From contig OY754467.1 of the NCBI GenBank assembly GCA_963575645.1, forward strand, positions 2,418,001-2,482,000: a DNA stretch of 64,000 nt. Direction: 5' to 3'. Positions 10,963 through 22,439 of this stretch are shown piece after piece (position 1 is the first letter of the stretch; every line of letters begins with the position of its first letter). Under the pieces are notes generated by a model. It was not told the origin of the DNA, ran no database searches, and saw only the letters and a list, made by a program, of their open reading frames with translations. The DNA is from Xanthostigma xanthostigma. Taxonomy: Eukaryota > Arthropoda > Insecta > Raphidioptera > Raphidiidae. The translations under genes were made by a program, and so were the position numbers.

Positions 10963-10982
10963 GGGGGGGGGGGGGGGGGGGG
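10963..10982 (+). repeat. Run of 20 G
   Basis: An uninterrupted guanine homopolymer. Its length could be an assembly artefact, and it can form a G-quadruplex. Confidence 0.95.
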
Positions 10983-11099
10983 CTCAGGTCATACTTTAAA
11001 ACCAGACAAGATAGTCAGGGATTTTTATTTTTGGATTATATGCCATAATACAATTTGCGCTGATTTTTCACTCGGCACTTGGTAGAACATGATTATAAT

Positions 11100-11246
11100 A
11101 ACAAATAATAAAACACACTTGAAAATTCCACAAAATATATATTTTCTCTCTCTCAGACATATACCTACTCTATTCCTGAAGATGAAACGATCGTCGAGAG
11201 AGAGAAAATATTTTGTAGAATTTTCAAGTGTGTTTTTTATTGTTTG
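11100..11246. repeat. Foldback with AAACACACTTGAAAATT arms
   Basis: Arms 11100-11154 and 11195-11246 are inverted repeats around a loop that holds CCTGAAGATGAAACGAT, a stemless relative of the hairpin motif. The arm sequence and the adjoining CACTCGGCACTTGGTAGAAC recur at 22655-22775. Confidence 0.75.
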
Positions 11247-11400
11247 CTAAAATAAAAGTTCAAAAAAATTCAGGTTGCCTAAAACCTATTTTTTTTTGGT
11301 TTATTTTTTTATTGCAAACGTCATATGTTGCGCAGTAGCAAAATAACCGAAACCGCTCTGTCGCAGACTCGCGATTCCGGATTCACCCATTGATAAAATA

Positions 11401-11609
11401 CAGTAGAGTCTCACTAATCCGGCACTTCAGTAGTCCGGTACGTCCAATAATCCGGCATCCTCCGCTCACGCCTCCCTCACCCCTCCTGTGTTATCTTTTT
11501 ATGAAATACTTTATTTTATTTACATATCTACACAATCCAATAATCCGAACATTCCAATAATCCGGCATCCCCTAGTTTTTAATAGTGCCGGATTAGTGAG
11601 ACTCTACTG
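11401..11609. mobile_element. Pogo-like MITE
   Basis: CAGTAGAGTCTCACTAATCC and its inverted form GGATTAGTGAGACTCTACTG flank 209 bases, with TA on both sides. AATCCGGCA words repeat inside, probably binding sites. No coding capacity. Confidence 0.9.
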
Positions 11610-11611
11610 TA

Positions 11612-12629
11612 CTGTGTTTTTTTATTATTTCAACTTGCCCAAAATACGTACCCTAAATGCGTCGTCAGCTCTTGTCCTATTATAGCTCCACCGTCTTGCA
11701 CATAGCCGATAGAGTCCCTGAGGTTCGTCGACTAGAGTATACGTATTATAGATACAGGTTGGCAATATACATTATAGAAAACGGAACAGCAATAGAATTG
11801 CGAGTGCATTACATTATTCATATTGGCGCAATTCACGAAGCCCCCGACCCGATGATCGTGTGTTGAATTCTCAACAGTTCACCGCTTGATCGCCATGTCT
11901 CTTCTCTCGTATACAAAACCTACCTATTTCTACTGTATTGACTACTGACAATAATAATATGTAGTACCTATACCTACTTCTGTCGTCTACAGAAAACCTA
12001 CATGCATTAATAAAACAATACACAAGCAGTTTTATTTCAAATATGAATAAAAATTATCGTAATGTTACCTGTACAGCGGCGTACCTATAGGTACTCTATA
12101 AAAATCACGCTGTTATGGGTGACGCGTTGTCTAGCGTCTATAACTCACAATGAATATGATGGTGTTAAATCGTTTAAATTTTTCAGAGACCTGAAACAGC
12201 AGTTTATGTGTCTAGATTATTTTCGGTGAATAATAAATTATGTTAAAACGAGTCTTAACAGTCACACGAGCATAAATATCGATACGCTCGAAATACCTTG
12301 AGCGTTTGCACGCATTCCTCATAGAATAGCTGGGTTTCACATCACAATGGGTATATTTTTGACAGCTTCATTGTATAGCAAACGTCTGCAGTTCTATTTG
12401 GTTGTTTATAGAAATTTTTATTCTCGCCGGCTGTTGTTTAACTTCCATAATTGCAAATTATTGTTGAATTGCTTGTTTTAACTTCACGCACTAGTGCTAA
12501 ATGGGTCATTTTCCGATCGCTATGCAAGCATGAAAAACAGCTATAGGTGGTGTAGAAAGACAGTATTGTATTTCGCATGGTGGAAGAAACGGAACAGTTA
12601 CGGTGGGAGTGACGGGCCACTTATAAAGT
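11612..12629. other. No supported gene
   Basis: A moderately AT-rich stretch. At 12187-12225 an AG-preceded, 39-nt open segment ends at GTGAAT, but the donor is weak and I do not call it an exon. Confidence 0.4.
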
Positions 12630-12709
12630 AATCGAAGAATCTCGTTAGAGATTCTTTTCTGTGCTAAATGCCGACGAATCTCTAACGTATTCTTATACAT
12701 TGATTTTGC
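12630..12709. repeat. Two-hairpin repeat, copy 1
   Basis: AGAATCTC-GTTA-GAGATTCT is a perfect hairpin, and a second inverted repeat, GAATCTCTAAC..., lies 15 bases on. The 80 bases recur at 34831-34909 with only about five changes. The minus-strand frame encodes a peptide with LEIRRHLAQKRISNEILR in both copies. Function unknown. Confidence 0.7.
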
Positions 12710-13059
12710 CTGTCTCCCATATAACATCGTGTATATGAGGCCAGTTTCCAAGTTTTATAGTTTGGTTATACGGAAATTGGATCTTCGGAATAGTTTGTGT
12801 CTAGATTGAAATGCAGTATTTTATGCGCGTGTTGCGATAGTATGAAAATACGAAAGTCAGCGAGCTTTAACGGGCCACTCAAGTATTATTTAAGATACTA
12901 CATTTTTTGCCTGTACGTCCTATAAAATTGGCCATTTTACTTCATAATAATATAATGATCGGTTTGTATTCACAGAAACGCGAAGTTGATTTGTTATTCC
13001 AATTTTAAAATTGCACTTTTTTGACATGTCAAACAACGCTGCCCGCTATGATGGTTTGT
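12710..13059. other. No gene or repeat seen
   Basis: Ordinary AT-rich sequence without supported features. Confidence 0.4.
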
Positions 13060-13345
13060 AGTGTGACGTCAGACTTGTAGTATAAACATACACGTGCCTG
13101 TATAAACCACACACACACACTTGAGAAAACAGTTAACGAGCCTCGTGTAAATGGTACCGAACCTTGTTGGCACTGGTTTGTGTACCTACTACAAGAATGA
13201 CGTCACACTATAAGGTCGTGTTTTCGCGCCAACTTATATGTTTAAAATTTTGAGTGCTATTTTATTCTATAAAACGATTACGTTTGAGCGAAATAATAAT
13301 CCACGTGGACTAACACTACGATATGAATGTTTTAAGGCAATTTAA
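13060..13345. repeat. Dispersed repeat with TGACGTCA ends, copy 1
   Basis: Starts near TGTGACGTCAGACTTGTAGTA and has the inverted CTACAAGAATGACGTCACA about 110 bases on, then a shared tail with TTTAAAATTTTGA and GAGCGAAATAA. A diverged copy lies at 31973-32200. A short (CA)n run is inside. Confidence 0.6.
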
Positions 13346-13659
13346 AAATAAGAGTAAAAATGGAATCTGACTGTAACTAATTAATAAGGTTCTGTGAGAG
13401 CGAATCTTTGGTATATAATTACGTTACGGTAAACATTTCTAAAACGCCACTGCGCATTATGATTTATAGTATTTATACAAATAATGCACATACATAGCAT
13501 TTAAGAATTTTACTGTACGAGAATATCATGGGAGACGACAAAATTTTTATTGTTTATCAATAGTTCACGTTATAAATATTAACAAAATAAAATAAGACAC
13601 CTGGATATTATGGTATGATAAAATTATTCGGGGCTAACCATAAACTTAAAAATTAAAAA

Positions 13660-14235
13660 AAAAATTGGTTGTCTGTAAAGTCGGTTTACAGACGATAGTT
13701 TTACGTGATAACGTATTCCGTAATACATAACCTAAACCTCTCAAAATTTGGTTTCAATCCGCTTATCCTTGGTGTCGGAATGATAAGAAATGTCAAAAGT
13801 GACGTTTGCAACTGTCAAAGTATTATGTTTTAATAATAATTAGTTATTCCAATACTTAACTTAGAAGGCGTTGCATTTCACAAAATACTAATGTCAAAAA
13901 ATTGAATTAAACCTTAGAAATTCAGCCGTTTTCATGTTGCATTTATACAGCTATTTTTCTATATAAATTTGTATAAAAAAACTGTTTAGGCAAATTCTGT
14001 TATACGAAATCTATGTAAAATGTTCTCCTCTTTCGTTTAAGACTGGTTTCAAACCGATCTGATTTAAATTGAGCGAGAAATTAGCAAAAAGCACGCACAG
14101 GGTCAGGCGGAACGTTACGCGTTAGGAACGTTACGCGTTACGAACGTTACACTTTTTCGAACATGCAGCCGGTGTTTTATCAATTTATAAGATTGGTGAT
14201 TCATCAATTTATAAGACGTTATCACGTCAAAAATT
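13660..14235. mobile_element. Non-autonomous element, ATTGGTTGTCTG family, copy 1
   Basis: Begins TTGGTTGTCTGTAAAGTCGG, contains ACGTGATAACGT near the left end and inverted TTATAAGACGTTATCACGTC near the right. The right end holds two TCAATTTATAAGA repeats. Copy 2, at 57719-58290, shares both ends. Non-coding; superfamily not settled. Confidence 0.65.
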
Positions 14236-14399
14236 TATAAAAATTTTATATATCTATCAAATAAATACTACTTATTTGGCTTACCTTAAAAATGTCTAGT
14301 AAAAAGTCATAAATTTAAAATTAAAAACAAAATATTTTTTTTTTTTTATTTTTAAATTAATGGTTTAGATGTGTAGGCTTTTACTTATTTGTTATAGGT

Positions 14400-14435
14400 C
14401 CTGAAGAAGTCATGAATTTCTGCCGAAACGTTGAC
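14400..14435 (+). other. Hairpin-motif relative without stem
   Basis: CCTGAAGAAG ... CCGAAACGTTG has the fixed flanks of the motif family, but the central bases do not pair. Probably a decayed copy. Confidence 0.5.
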
Positions 14436-14934
14436 GATTAAATGATGTTCTAGTGAATAAAAATTGTTTTTATATTTAGACTTGTATCCCGAATAATCTT
14501 ATCATGTTATAAATCTTAAAAACAATAAATCCGACCATGACACAACACGAAAAATAGTCTGCGGATAAAAATATGGTTTGCAGAAAGCATTGTCAAAAAA
14601 ATTATTTTTATAGTGGGCATAAATATTTCTCCATGAGAAAAGCATTGCAGAACTCGAAATCGACCCTATTTTAAAAATGATTGATCGATTGAAAATATAC
14701 TTTTTTTTTTGAACTGTATATATATTAGGGTGATTTTTTATTCTTCTGTTTTCGGCCCCATTGGCCTATGTTTTAGCATGAAGTTTTCCCTATGTACGTT
14801 TTTTTGTGATACACCTACATTTTTTTTTTTTGTAAAATTTTCACTTCGAAACAACATTTTTTTACGCATTTTGATCACAATTTAGCTTAAAAAGCTAAGT
14901 AAATTTCACTGAGTTATGTACACTACATTGATAT

Positions 14935-15447
14935 TGGTGATGTGCCGGATCGTTAAAAATGTATATCCGCGGATACGGATATTTGGTTTCAAGATTCGCG
15001 GATACGGATACGGATCTTAACTTTCTTAGAGTACGCGGCGGTAAATATTACACATCGACCTTTGGAAAGAGACTATCTGTTATGGGAAAAAGTTATTGAC
15101 CTCTTTAAGAGTTAACTCTCATAACAGATTGTCTCTTTCTAAAGATCGATGTGCAATATCTCATTATAAAGATAGTTTTTTAGTACCTTTGAGTTATGTA
15201 CTATTGGTATGGTACTCACTACGATAAATGTTTGCAATATAAAGGTGCCAAATACGATTTTAAAAAATAAAAAATAATCTGAATGGAATTTAATAGTTTT
15301 TCATTATTATACCTAATCACCTATATATATAAAATTTCATCTATGAATTGAAAATTAATAAGGTAAAAAGATCCACCAAAAACTAACGGATACGGATCTT
15401 TCTTCTCCCTCGGATATCCGCGGATACGGATATCCGGCACATCACTA
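14935..15447. mobile_element. hAT-type MITE with near-perfect 8-bp TSD
   Basis: Termini TGGTGATGTGCCGGAT and inverted ATCCGGCACATCACTA; flanks ATTGATAT (14927-14934) and ATTAATAT (15448-15455) agree at 7 of 8. Many CGGATACGGATA words near both ends look like transposase sites. A second palindrome of about 110 bases (15050-15160, CATCGA(C/T)CTTT...) sits inside. Confidence 0.85.
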
Positions 15448-15455
15448 ATTAATAT

Positions 15456-15911
15456 GCCCAAACACGGCTAGCATGATGTGCGGTGTTTGCATATTGTAAC
15501 GTGAACGACCTGTACGGACATTATTTTCTAATGATACACTGAGTTGTTATTATTTTGTTCACGTAGCCACGATAAACGTGCTGATTTTTTTCGCTATTTT
15601 CGAATATAGCTCCTAAGTTAGCGTCGTCGTTCAACAATCGCCTTGTAAAACACGGAATCCGGGGCTTTGTGTGTATTATTTGTGTGTGCGCGCGCGCGCG
15701 CTTATTGTTTTTAACATTCTATTATTTTGTTTATGAATATTTCAATAATGACATCATTATTTCATAATTAATTTTTTATGGCTTTTATTGTTTATTCATT
15801 TTGTTCGTTAATCACTTTATATTTTTAGTTTTTTTATTATGATTTACTATGGCTGTTGTACCCGGCTTTGCTCGGTGTGGAGTTTAAATTGCCAGCGTTT
15901 CGCTCGAGCGT
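15456..15911. other. No gene seen; (GC)n microsatellite
   Basis: Contains GTGTGTGCGCGCGCGCGC around 15682-15700. No coding or transposon ends supported. Confidence 0.5.
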
Positions 15912-16480
15912 TATGGGCTGTGTGCAGGGAGGCGGAGTTACAAATTTTTCGATGCGAGCGTTTGTGGTGAGCACTAGGGGAAACTTTAAACGCAAATTTT
16001 TCGTATGTCAGTGAGCAATGTTTATTAAAAGTGAAAATAGTTATAATTTTATGAAGTTTTTTAATTACAAAGAAAATACACGGGCAAAACTAAGCGATCT
16101 GGAAATGCTTGTCGTGTTCCGGGCTGTTGCACTGATGGCGATTTAAGTAAAATAAAGATCATTGGCGCCATAATTTGACGTTACCCTCTCAGTGCAAACA
16201 AATTAATTATTTATATATTGTACGTCATAATTGATAAATAAATAAATCTCACGTACCTTTTATGTTATGCTATTTATATAATGGTTTACAATCTGAATTT
16301 TATGACTTATATATAAATTAACATCAGTTTTCCTTATTAAATTTTTTTTGACACATCATGGCCAACTAAAGTTTTTGACTTATCGCCGTAGAAACATGTC
16401 GCGATTTCCATAAAAAGTGAGTTCAATGATTTCTCTATTACCCACTAGCGGCGTTAGTAGGCATCGTGCACACAGCCTAT
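15912..16480. repeat. Element with GGCTGTGTGCA inverted ends
   Basis: ATGGGCTGTGTGCAGGGAGG on the left and inverted TGCACACAGCCTAT on the right enclose about 570 non-coding bases. The terminus style fits Harbinger-like elements, but I could not fix a 3-bp target duplication. Confidence 0.4.
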
Positions 16481-16669
16481 AGTTAAAACCGGCAATTTTT
16501 TAATGAAGTCACTATTGGAGAATAAATCTTTAAAGATCTCATGGTAATGCTAACACTGCTAGCAAAACGCGCGTCTAGAAGAAAGCATCAGATGCTTTTC
16601 TATTTTTGTATTCAGTATGAATTTAATCGTATAAATATACCATTTTATGTTTTTTCATAAATTATGAAC

Positions 16670-17190
16670 TAGTGAAGTAAAGAATGTCAATTTTTGAGAC
16701 ATTCGAAAATGCGAATATTCAGTTTTCAAATCTGGCGTCATTTGTCCATCAAGGTTAAAATTTGACAGCTGATTGGCTGCGCAAGTCGCACGCAATCCTT
16801 TGTAGTGATTCTGGGTACAAGGTTGATTATTAATACTAAGCCTAAAGCTTTATTATCTAATGTAAAAGTAAGGGCTGATAAAAGATATAATTGCAAACTA
16901 GTGATGTAGGGAATGTCAATTTTTGAGACATTCGAAAATGTGAATATTCAGTTTTATAATCTGGTGTCATTTGTCAATCAAGGTTAAAATTTGATAGCTG
17001 ATTGGCTGCGCAAGTCGCACGCACTCATTTGTAGTGGTTCTGGGTACAAGGTTGATTATATTAATACTAAGCCTAAAGCTTTATTATCTAATGTTGAAGT
17101 AAGGGCTGATAAAAGATATAATCGCAAGGGATAAAAAAAACTTTTTTGGAAAAAATTCTTTCGAGAATGCGAGTATTCGTTACATCACTA
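16670..17190. mobile_element. hAT-like element with duplicated left half
   Basis: TAGTGA(A/T)GTA starts at 16670 and again at 16899; each start is followed by about 225 bases of shared sequence (ACATTCGAAAATG, GATTGGCTGCGCAAGTCGCA). The right end, inverted, reads TAGTGATGTAACGAATACTC. TATGAAC lies just left of the element and close to its right end, a possible imperfect duplication. A diverged inverted copy is at 41195-41440. Confidence 0.65.
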
Positions 17191-17504
17191 ATATATGAAC
17201 ATGCTTTATTGACATCAATTATAATCGAATTTCAGTTCGTTTAAAAAAAAAACAACAAAATATCGTTCCTATAACGAATTTTGTTTTTGAAAGGAAAAAA
17301 AACAATTACCTATCAATTAGATTTTTTTTTTGTTAGCTTGTTTAGTTGTAATTTTGTTAATCGTCACAAATAAATTGGAATTTTGAGTTTCCATTAAACC
17401 CGCGGCATTTTTTATAAACAAAAATTATTCCAGATAAACTGACATCAAGTTAATACCGGGAATATAAAAAAGTTCTCGAAAATACAATAATACAGAGGAT
17501 CTAG

Positions 17505-17765
17505 TAAAAAAACCGGCCGAATGCGAGTCGTCTCGCGCACCGAGAGTTCCGTACATCCATCACGGGAATCGAATCTCGACGATTTTTCCCGCTTTGCCGC
17601 TGGAAAACTGTTGTCCCGGTCAGTTTACCAACTAAATGTATAATTGCAATGAGTTCAGATGGGACTACCCGACCTGAATTATATACCGTGGCTATATCTG
17701 ATTGCTTAATTGTCGTACCGTGCTGTATGCGAGAGTTCTCATATTGTATTTTACTTGTCCGTTAA
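17505..17765 (+). mobile_element. Dispersed repeat of the CCGGCC...GTTCCGTAC type, copy 1
   Basis: AAAAAACCGGCCGAATGCGA, then CGCGCACCGAGAGTTCCGTA, is an end sequence I associate with an abundant lepidopteran repeat. The rest (GAGTTCAGATGGGACTAC, GCGAGAGTTCTCATATTG) is found inverted at 21505-21832. Confidence 0.6.
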
Positions 17766-17780
17766 ATTGTCAAAATAGCA

Positions 17781-18160
17781 TATTACACCACAAGGGCCGA
17801 AAGTTCTTAGCGTCGGATATCATGGCGCGCAGTGCAAAAATATCAAACTTTCGGCCAGTGCAGTGTACCTACACTAACTTCATACCTCGGTCGTAAGTAC
17901 GCTTATTATATACATTAATTAATCAATTACTTATCAATTATATAAAAACACAGATAAACTCCAAGCAAACGGCTTTGAGGTTATACGTAAAAACACGAAT
18001 GACAGCTGTTCGCGATTGCTAGCTAAAATGTAATAGGGTCGCTATGGAAACGACATCTAAACAACAGTTGATAGGCTATTTTGCTTTACTGCCGCCCGAA
18101 AGAACGTACTTCCCGCATCAGTGCGTAAATGTTAGACTTTCTGCCTTGCAATTGATGCCT
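17781..18160 (+). mobile_element. Dispersed element with ACCACAAGGGCC head, copy 1
   Basis: A head of about 87 bases has inverted ends (TATTACACCACAAGGGCCGA / TCGGCC...TGTA), followed by about 290 bases shared, inverted, with 62527-62901. Shared words include AAACACGAATGACAGCTGT and CTGCCGCCCGAA. Non-coding. Confidence 0.7.
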
Positions 18161-18221
18161 GGGGTATGAAGAAAAAAAAGTTTTGTTATCCATTTATAAC
18201 TTCGAATTCAAATCTAAAAAA

Positions 18222-18616
18222 AAATTGCACTCCGGGAGTGCCGGCAGAAGTGAAAACTTGAATATTAACGTCTTACGAATTTTCGATCAGGTCACGTGTC
18301 CTGACGCGAGTTTAACATTTTTTAGCCATACCTCTACTCTCCATCCGTCTTACGAATTTTCGATCAGATCACGTGTCCTGACGCGAGTTTAACATTTTTT
18401 ACCCATTACAAAAAAAGTGTACAAAAGTTTTCGTCTTACGAATTTTCGATCAGGTCACGTGTCCTGACGCGAGTTTAACATTTTTTAGCCATACCTCTAC
18501 TCTCCATCCGTCTTACGAATTTTCGATCAGGTCACGTGTCCTGACGCGAGTTTAACATTTTTTACCCATTACAAAAAAAGTGTACAACGCCGCTAAAGAA
18601 GTTTTCACTTCAAAAA
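18222..18616 (+). mobile_element. Element with higher-order tandem repeats
   Basis: GCACTCCGGGAGTGC (a palindrome) and AGAAGTGAAAACTT mark the left end, and AAGTTTTCACTTC the right. Inside are four units starting CGTCTTACGAATTTTCGATC at 18269, 18346, 18432 and 18509. Lengths alternate 77, 86, 77 and about 87, so the true period is a 163-bp dimer. A single-unit copy in inverse orientation is at 41963-42224. Confidence 0.8.
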
Positions 18617-18991
18617 AATAAACGTGGGACGAGGACGAAACGATATAAAAGCTAAGCAATGACAAACCGTCCAAAACTCATCTTGTTTAGGAATTCTTTC
18701 GCCCGAACAATGCAACTCGCAAATATAGGACTGGACTATACGAAGGATACAAACGTCGTTGTGCAGCCGTCTCCCCTCCCTCGATCTCCCCCCCCCTCCG
18801 GCCATGAGCATCGCCTGCGCCGATACCTGTATGTCTATATCACGATGCATACGCAATTACTCGAGATGCGTTTTTTAATGCAACACAAAATATTATATTA
18901 TTATATACATACATGCGCATCGCGAAACCAAATAAAAGAATTATTTATCATACTATTGTGTCAGTGACGTACCTCGTCGGATTTAGTTGCT
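18617..18991. other. No supported gene
   Basis: A 102-codon frame (18659-18967) runs through a C-rich patch, but its composition looks like chance, and an equally long frame on the other strand overlaps it. Confidence 0.4.
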
Positions 18992-19038
18992 CGCGTGGGA
19001 AGACGAGGCATTTTGATGGGAATGCCTCGTCTTCCCAC
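18992..19038. repeat. Perfect 20-bp-arm palindrome
   Basis: CGTGGGAAGACGAGGCATT and its complement surround TTGATGGG. It could form a stable hairpin; no terminator or MITE context is clear. Confidence 0.85.
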
Positions 19039-19044
19039 GGAGGA

Positions 19045-19490
19045 GGACTCAGTTTGATGGTGTTCTTTTGATTTGATGACGACTGGCTCGACCACAGTCA
19101 GCCACTCTTCAAACTCTTTCCTCTATTGCCGAGTTCGATTGATAATCGTGACATTCTTCTTTAGAGAAGAACGGAAGTGTATGATGTTTGATGGTGTTCT
19201 TTTGATGCGATGATGGTTGATGCTCTTTCAACTTTTTCCTCTAGTGCCGATAAGTCAGTTAGCATTCTTCTTCAGAGGAAAACGGAAGTAGATCAATTCA
19301 GTTTGCTGGGGTTCTTTTGATGTGATGACCTGCTCTTCCAACACTTTCCTCTGTTGCCGATAAGTCAGTTCGAAGGATAATCGTGGAGTTATTCAGAGAA
19401 GAACGGAAGTAAACTCACTTTGCTGGTGTACTTTTGATTGAGTAATGATTGGTGCGACAGATCACCAGTTCTTTCCAAAGTTTCCTCTAA
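19045..19490 (+). repeat. Degenerate 123-bp minisatellite, about four units
   Basis: Units start near GTTTGATGGTGTTCTTTTGAT at 19053, 19178, 19301 and 19424. Each also carries CTTTCCTCTRTTGCCGA and AGAAGAACGGAAGT. Divergence between units is considerable. Confidence 0.75.
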
Positions 19491-19494
19491 ATAG

Positions 19495-19737
19495 TTGATA
19501 AGACAATGTAAATGGGTGAAGCAAGTTGCTGATCCCGAATGCGATTCCCGTCTTAAGTCGAGCAGATCCCGCTGTCGTTTCTGGGCAATGTCGGTTAAAT
19601 ACAGCTATATTGTGACTAATAAAGGATCTATTTACTTATCATCCAAGAAAACAGCGATTACTGTATCTGTTGATGGGAAAGATTATAAATCGTCGGCGGA
19701 AAGTTTGGTTGAGGAACAATTTAAAAAGAAGCTTTAA
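19495..19737 (+). pseudogene. Possible coding remnant, unrecognised
   Basis: An 80-codon open frame directly downstream of the minisatellite. Its second half (about residues 35-80) is richer in charged residues and has ordinary codon use, including SVDGKDYKSSAESLVEEQFKKK, just before the stop. No splice sites or family match can be named. The TTAA element at 19777 starts 40 bases after the stop. It may be an exon fragment of a transposon or host gene, or chance. Confidence 0.25.
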
Positions 19738-19776
19738 CAACGTTTCTTCAACCATTTATATTCGATTGGATCAAAA

Positions 19777-20631
19777 TTAAGGAGGTTGAGCCGTTTTACG
19801 AAGATAATGAAAAACATTTGAAATAAAGTTTTTTTAATAGATTTTTTTTTCACAAAATTTTCTGTAAAAAATCCAAAATCATTAGGAGATTTATAAAGTT
19901 AAAAATTAAAAAAAACTTTTACATGTAGTCTTATGGAAAATATTCAAATCTTTGATTAACGTCTGATTAGAACTCTTCAATAAATAAAATTATGGACCAA
20001 TTTTTCAGACAATATATTAACAAAAAAAATTTGTTGTTAATATATTGTCTGAAAAATTGGTCGATAATTTTATTTATTGAACTTATAGAAAATATGTCAA
20101 CCTAGCATGCAAACGGTACATTTTAATTTTTTGCAAATAACCAAATGTCAGCAGTTCCGAAAATTAACTATGTAAAGCATCGATGTCTTACGCATATTTT
20201 AATATTTTTTCCAATTTAATTAGGAGACTTTTAATCAATAAAAAAAATATTATACCTTAGAACTTTTCGATTATGGACTTTTATTCTCGACTGTTTTAAC
20301 TGAATTTTCAACTTTTTAATGATTTAATTTTAATTTTTATTACTTCCAATTTTTTTTTAATTATTTACTGCAAGAAATATGTAAAATACAGATATTTACA
20401 TAAATTTATTTTTTCTAACCTAACTTTGTACAAAAAATTCAAAAGTTAGTCCATTAAGTAAAATACTGAAATAATTAATTAATATTAAAAAAAATATTTA
20501 TTTATGCCTCTATGGCAATAATTTATTGGTATCATCGACTTATAACCTTTTGTAAAAATTTATTATGGAAAAGTGCCCATTTAGAATTCGACTTACTTTT
20601 GATTGGGACTGTAACGCATCAACCTCCTTAA
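19777..20631. mobile_element. TTAA-flanked MITE, GGAGGTTGA family, copy B
   Basis: TTAA (19777-19780, 20628-20631) flanks GGAGGTTGAGCCGTTTTACG and inverted GGAGGTTGATGCGTTAC. It is collinear with copy A but inverted, and is lengthened by a palindrome at about 19945-20090 (arms with AAATTGGTC(C/G)ATAATTTTAT around a TTGTTG-rich loop) that is absent from copy A. Confidence 0.85.
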
Positions 20632-21159
20632 ATACGAAAAGGGTCTGTATGTTGGATCTAAAATCTGTGTTTTTGTGACCGAATGTTGACGGAACGCCAC
20701 TGGCCTGAATTGAAATCGAATGCATGTTAAATTGAGATGGATGACCAAATATTATAATAATCAAGCAGTCGTCTCTCTGATAATTTTAAATTACAATTCT
20801 GTATATCTCTTTCTCAAATTATAAACTTACTAAAGTTATTCATTGTTTTTTGTTTTATTATTTATTCATATATGAATATTATGCTGAGATATAATTTTAT
20901 TTTGTTGTATATAAAATTACGTAGCTATGGATTCCTTTATAATGTCCCGATATTACCGTGTTTCATGTTAATTTATAACCATTCAGGTTTGTATTGTATT
21001 GGAAATTTGAATTATTATTTAAGAAAAAAAACAAACAATATTTCGATTATATTGATTTTGATCACGATTCCGTCTTAGCTGATAATACAAATACGATACG
21101 TGCTTTTTCTATTTGTGATAAAGTACAGACTGTAAACATTATTTGGATTATTTAAGAAA
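20632..21159. other. No gene seen
   Basis: AT-rich; only chance frames. Confidence 0.4.
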
Positions 21160-21440
21160 CAAAATTCCAGCCAATCGGGCGACGGAACGATTCCAACTTC
21201 AAAAATATCGACACATAAGAAAATAAAATTCCTGTAAACTCATGCGGTGACGCAGGTAACGGCTAGTATGAAATATTATTGTTACCTACACAATATGTTA
21301 TCACGTCATGTAAAAATTAACCGAAGCATGCTTGTCAGCTACCTAAGTAATTTCTTTTTGACAGATCTACAAATCAAAAGAACAGCTGATTTTTTTATTA
21401 CTTCCTGTTGATCTAGAATCATGAAATTTGGCAAAAAGCA
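21160..21440 (+). mobile_element. Helitron-like block H4, copy 1
   Basis: Contains TGCGGTGACGCA (a degenerate hairpin), then GGTAACGGCTAG at 21255-21266 followed by T, a Helitron-type 3' terminus. The sequence after CTAG (ACGTCATGTAAAAATTAA, ACAGATCTACAAA) is also shared with copies at 22440-23060 and 30540-31080, so the block extends past the apparent end. Confidence 0.55.
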
Positions 21441-21504
21441 ATGTCTTATAGCACAAGTAAAGGAAAAAATCAGGAAACCGTTATTTGTACTTACATCGCA
21501 AAAA

Positions 21505-21832
21505 AAATGTTTTTAAACTGCACGTTCTACCGGTGCGTTTATACAGCGCAATATGAGAACTCTCGCATACAACACAATACGACAATCAGTCTATCAGATA
21601 TTGCCACGAGGTACAATACAGTTCAGTAGTCCATCTGAACTCATCATGCAATTGCACGCTTAGTTGGCAAACTGACCGCCGCGTTTGTCGATGTGTGCAG
21701 GGGACTATTCCAGCCGCTTATAGCGGAACAAATCTTCGAGACTCGATTTATGTGATGGACGAACTATTTACATACCTCCAAGTTTGTATACGGAACCCTC
21801 GGTGCGCGAGTCCGACTCGCACTTGTTCGTTT
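21505..21832 (-). mobile_element. CCGGCC...GTTCCGTAC repeat, copy 2
   Basis: Inverted relative to 17505-17765: ATATGAGAACTCTCGCATAC, GTCCATCTGAACTCATCAT and GGAACCCTCGGTGCGCGAGT match in order. Non-coding. Confidence 0.6.
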
Positions 21833-21901
21833 TTTTATATAGATAAAGGTTTCTGCTCGACTCTTGTTATTAAAGTAGTGTTGATCCAATAGAATATTAA
21901 G

Positions 21902-22072
21902 ATGAAGGAAGGTTTTGATTGAGGATCATAAAATAAGCTTTACCAGTGTTTCGCTAGTGGCCAACGTTCGAAAATGAAGATGAAAATAAATTTTCCGAAA
22001 CGTTGGCCACTAGCGAAACACTCGTAAAGCTTATTTTATGATCCTCAACCAAAACCTTCCTTCATCTTGTTA
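21902..22072. repeat. Foldback carrying the hairpin motif
   Basis: Arms of about 70 bases (21902-21972, 22003-22072) match nearly perfectly, including AGTGTTTCGCTAGTGGCCAA. The loop and inner arm on the plus strand read ATGAAGATGAAAATAAATTTTCCGAAACGTTGG, here split as TGAAGAT, stem GAAAA/TTTTC and GAAACGTTGG. Confidence 0.8.
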
Positions 22073-22439
22073 TTAAAGTGGTGAATCCACGGCTCCGCCA
22101 AAGGGTTAAAATAAACAATATCGGTGGGTTTATATATGCCATCTCTGTCGCATAGGTACATTAAACTCCATAAGTTACCTTGACGTACGCAATTATAGAT
22201 ATTAAAATATATTGTCTGTCTGGCAAGATTGCGTTCGGGATCTCGCCATGATTATTAGGGTAGGTAAAATTATATAATAATAACCGCACACACACACCTA
22301 CATATTTGTGTTGCACGGATAAAAAGACTGCGTTGTTGTTTTGTTTTTGGTGCATTCATCAACTGGGACCGTACTGAGTCAACCGACGTTAGGATAATAA
22401 TGTTGCTCGAACGGACCTTTTTTGCCGAAAGCCAACTCA

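Noticed and set aside
12187..12225. 39-nt possible microexon (RPETAVYVSRLFS)
   Set aside because: The donor GTGAAT is weak, the polypyrimidine tract short, and nothing else supports it.
18659..18967. 102-codon frame
   Set aside because: Covers a C-rich patch and AT tract; opposite strand is open too, typical of chance.
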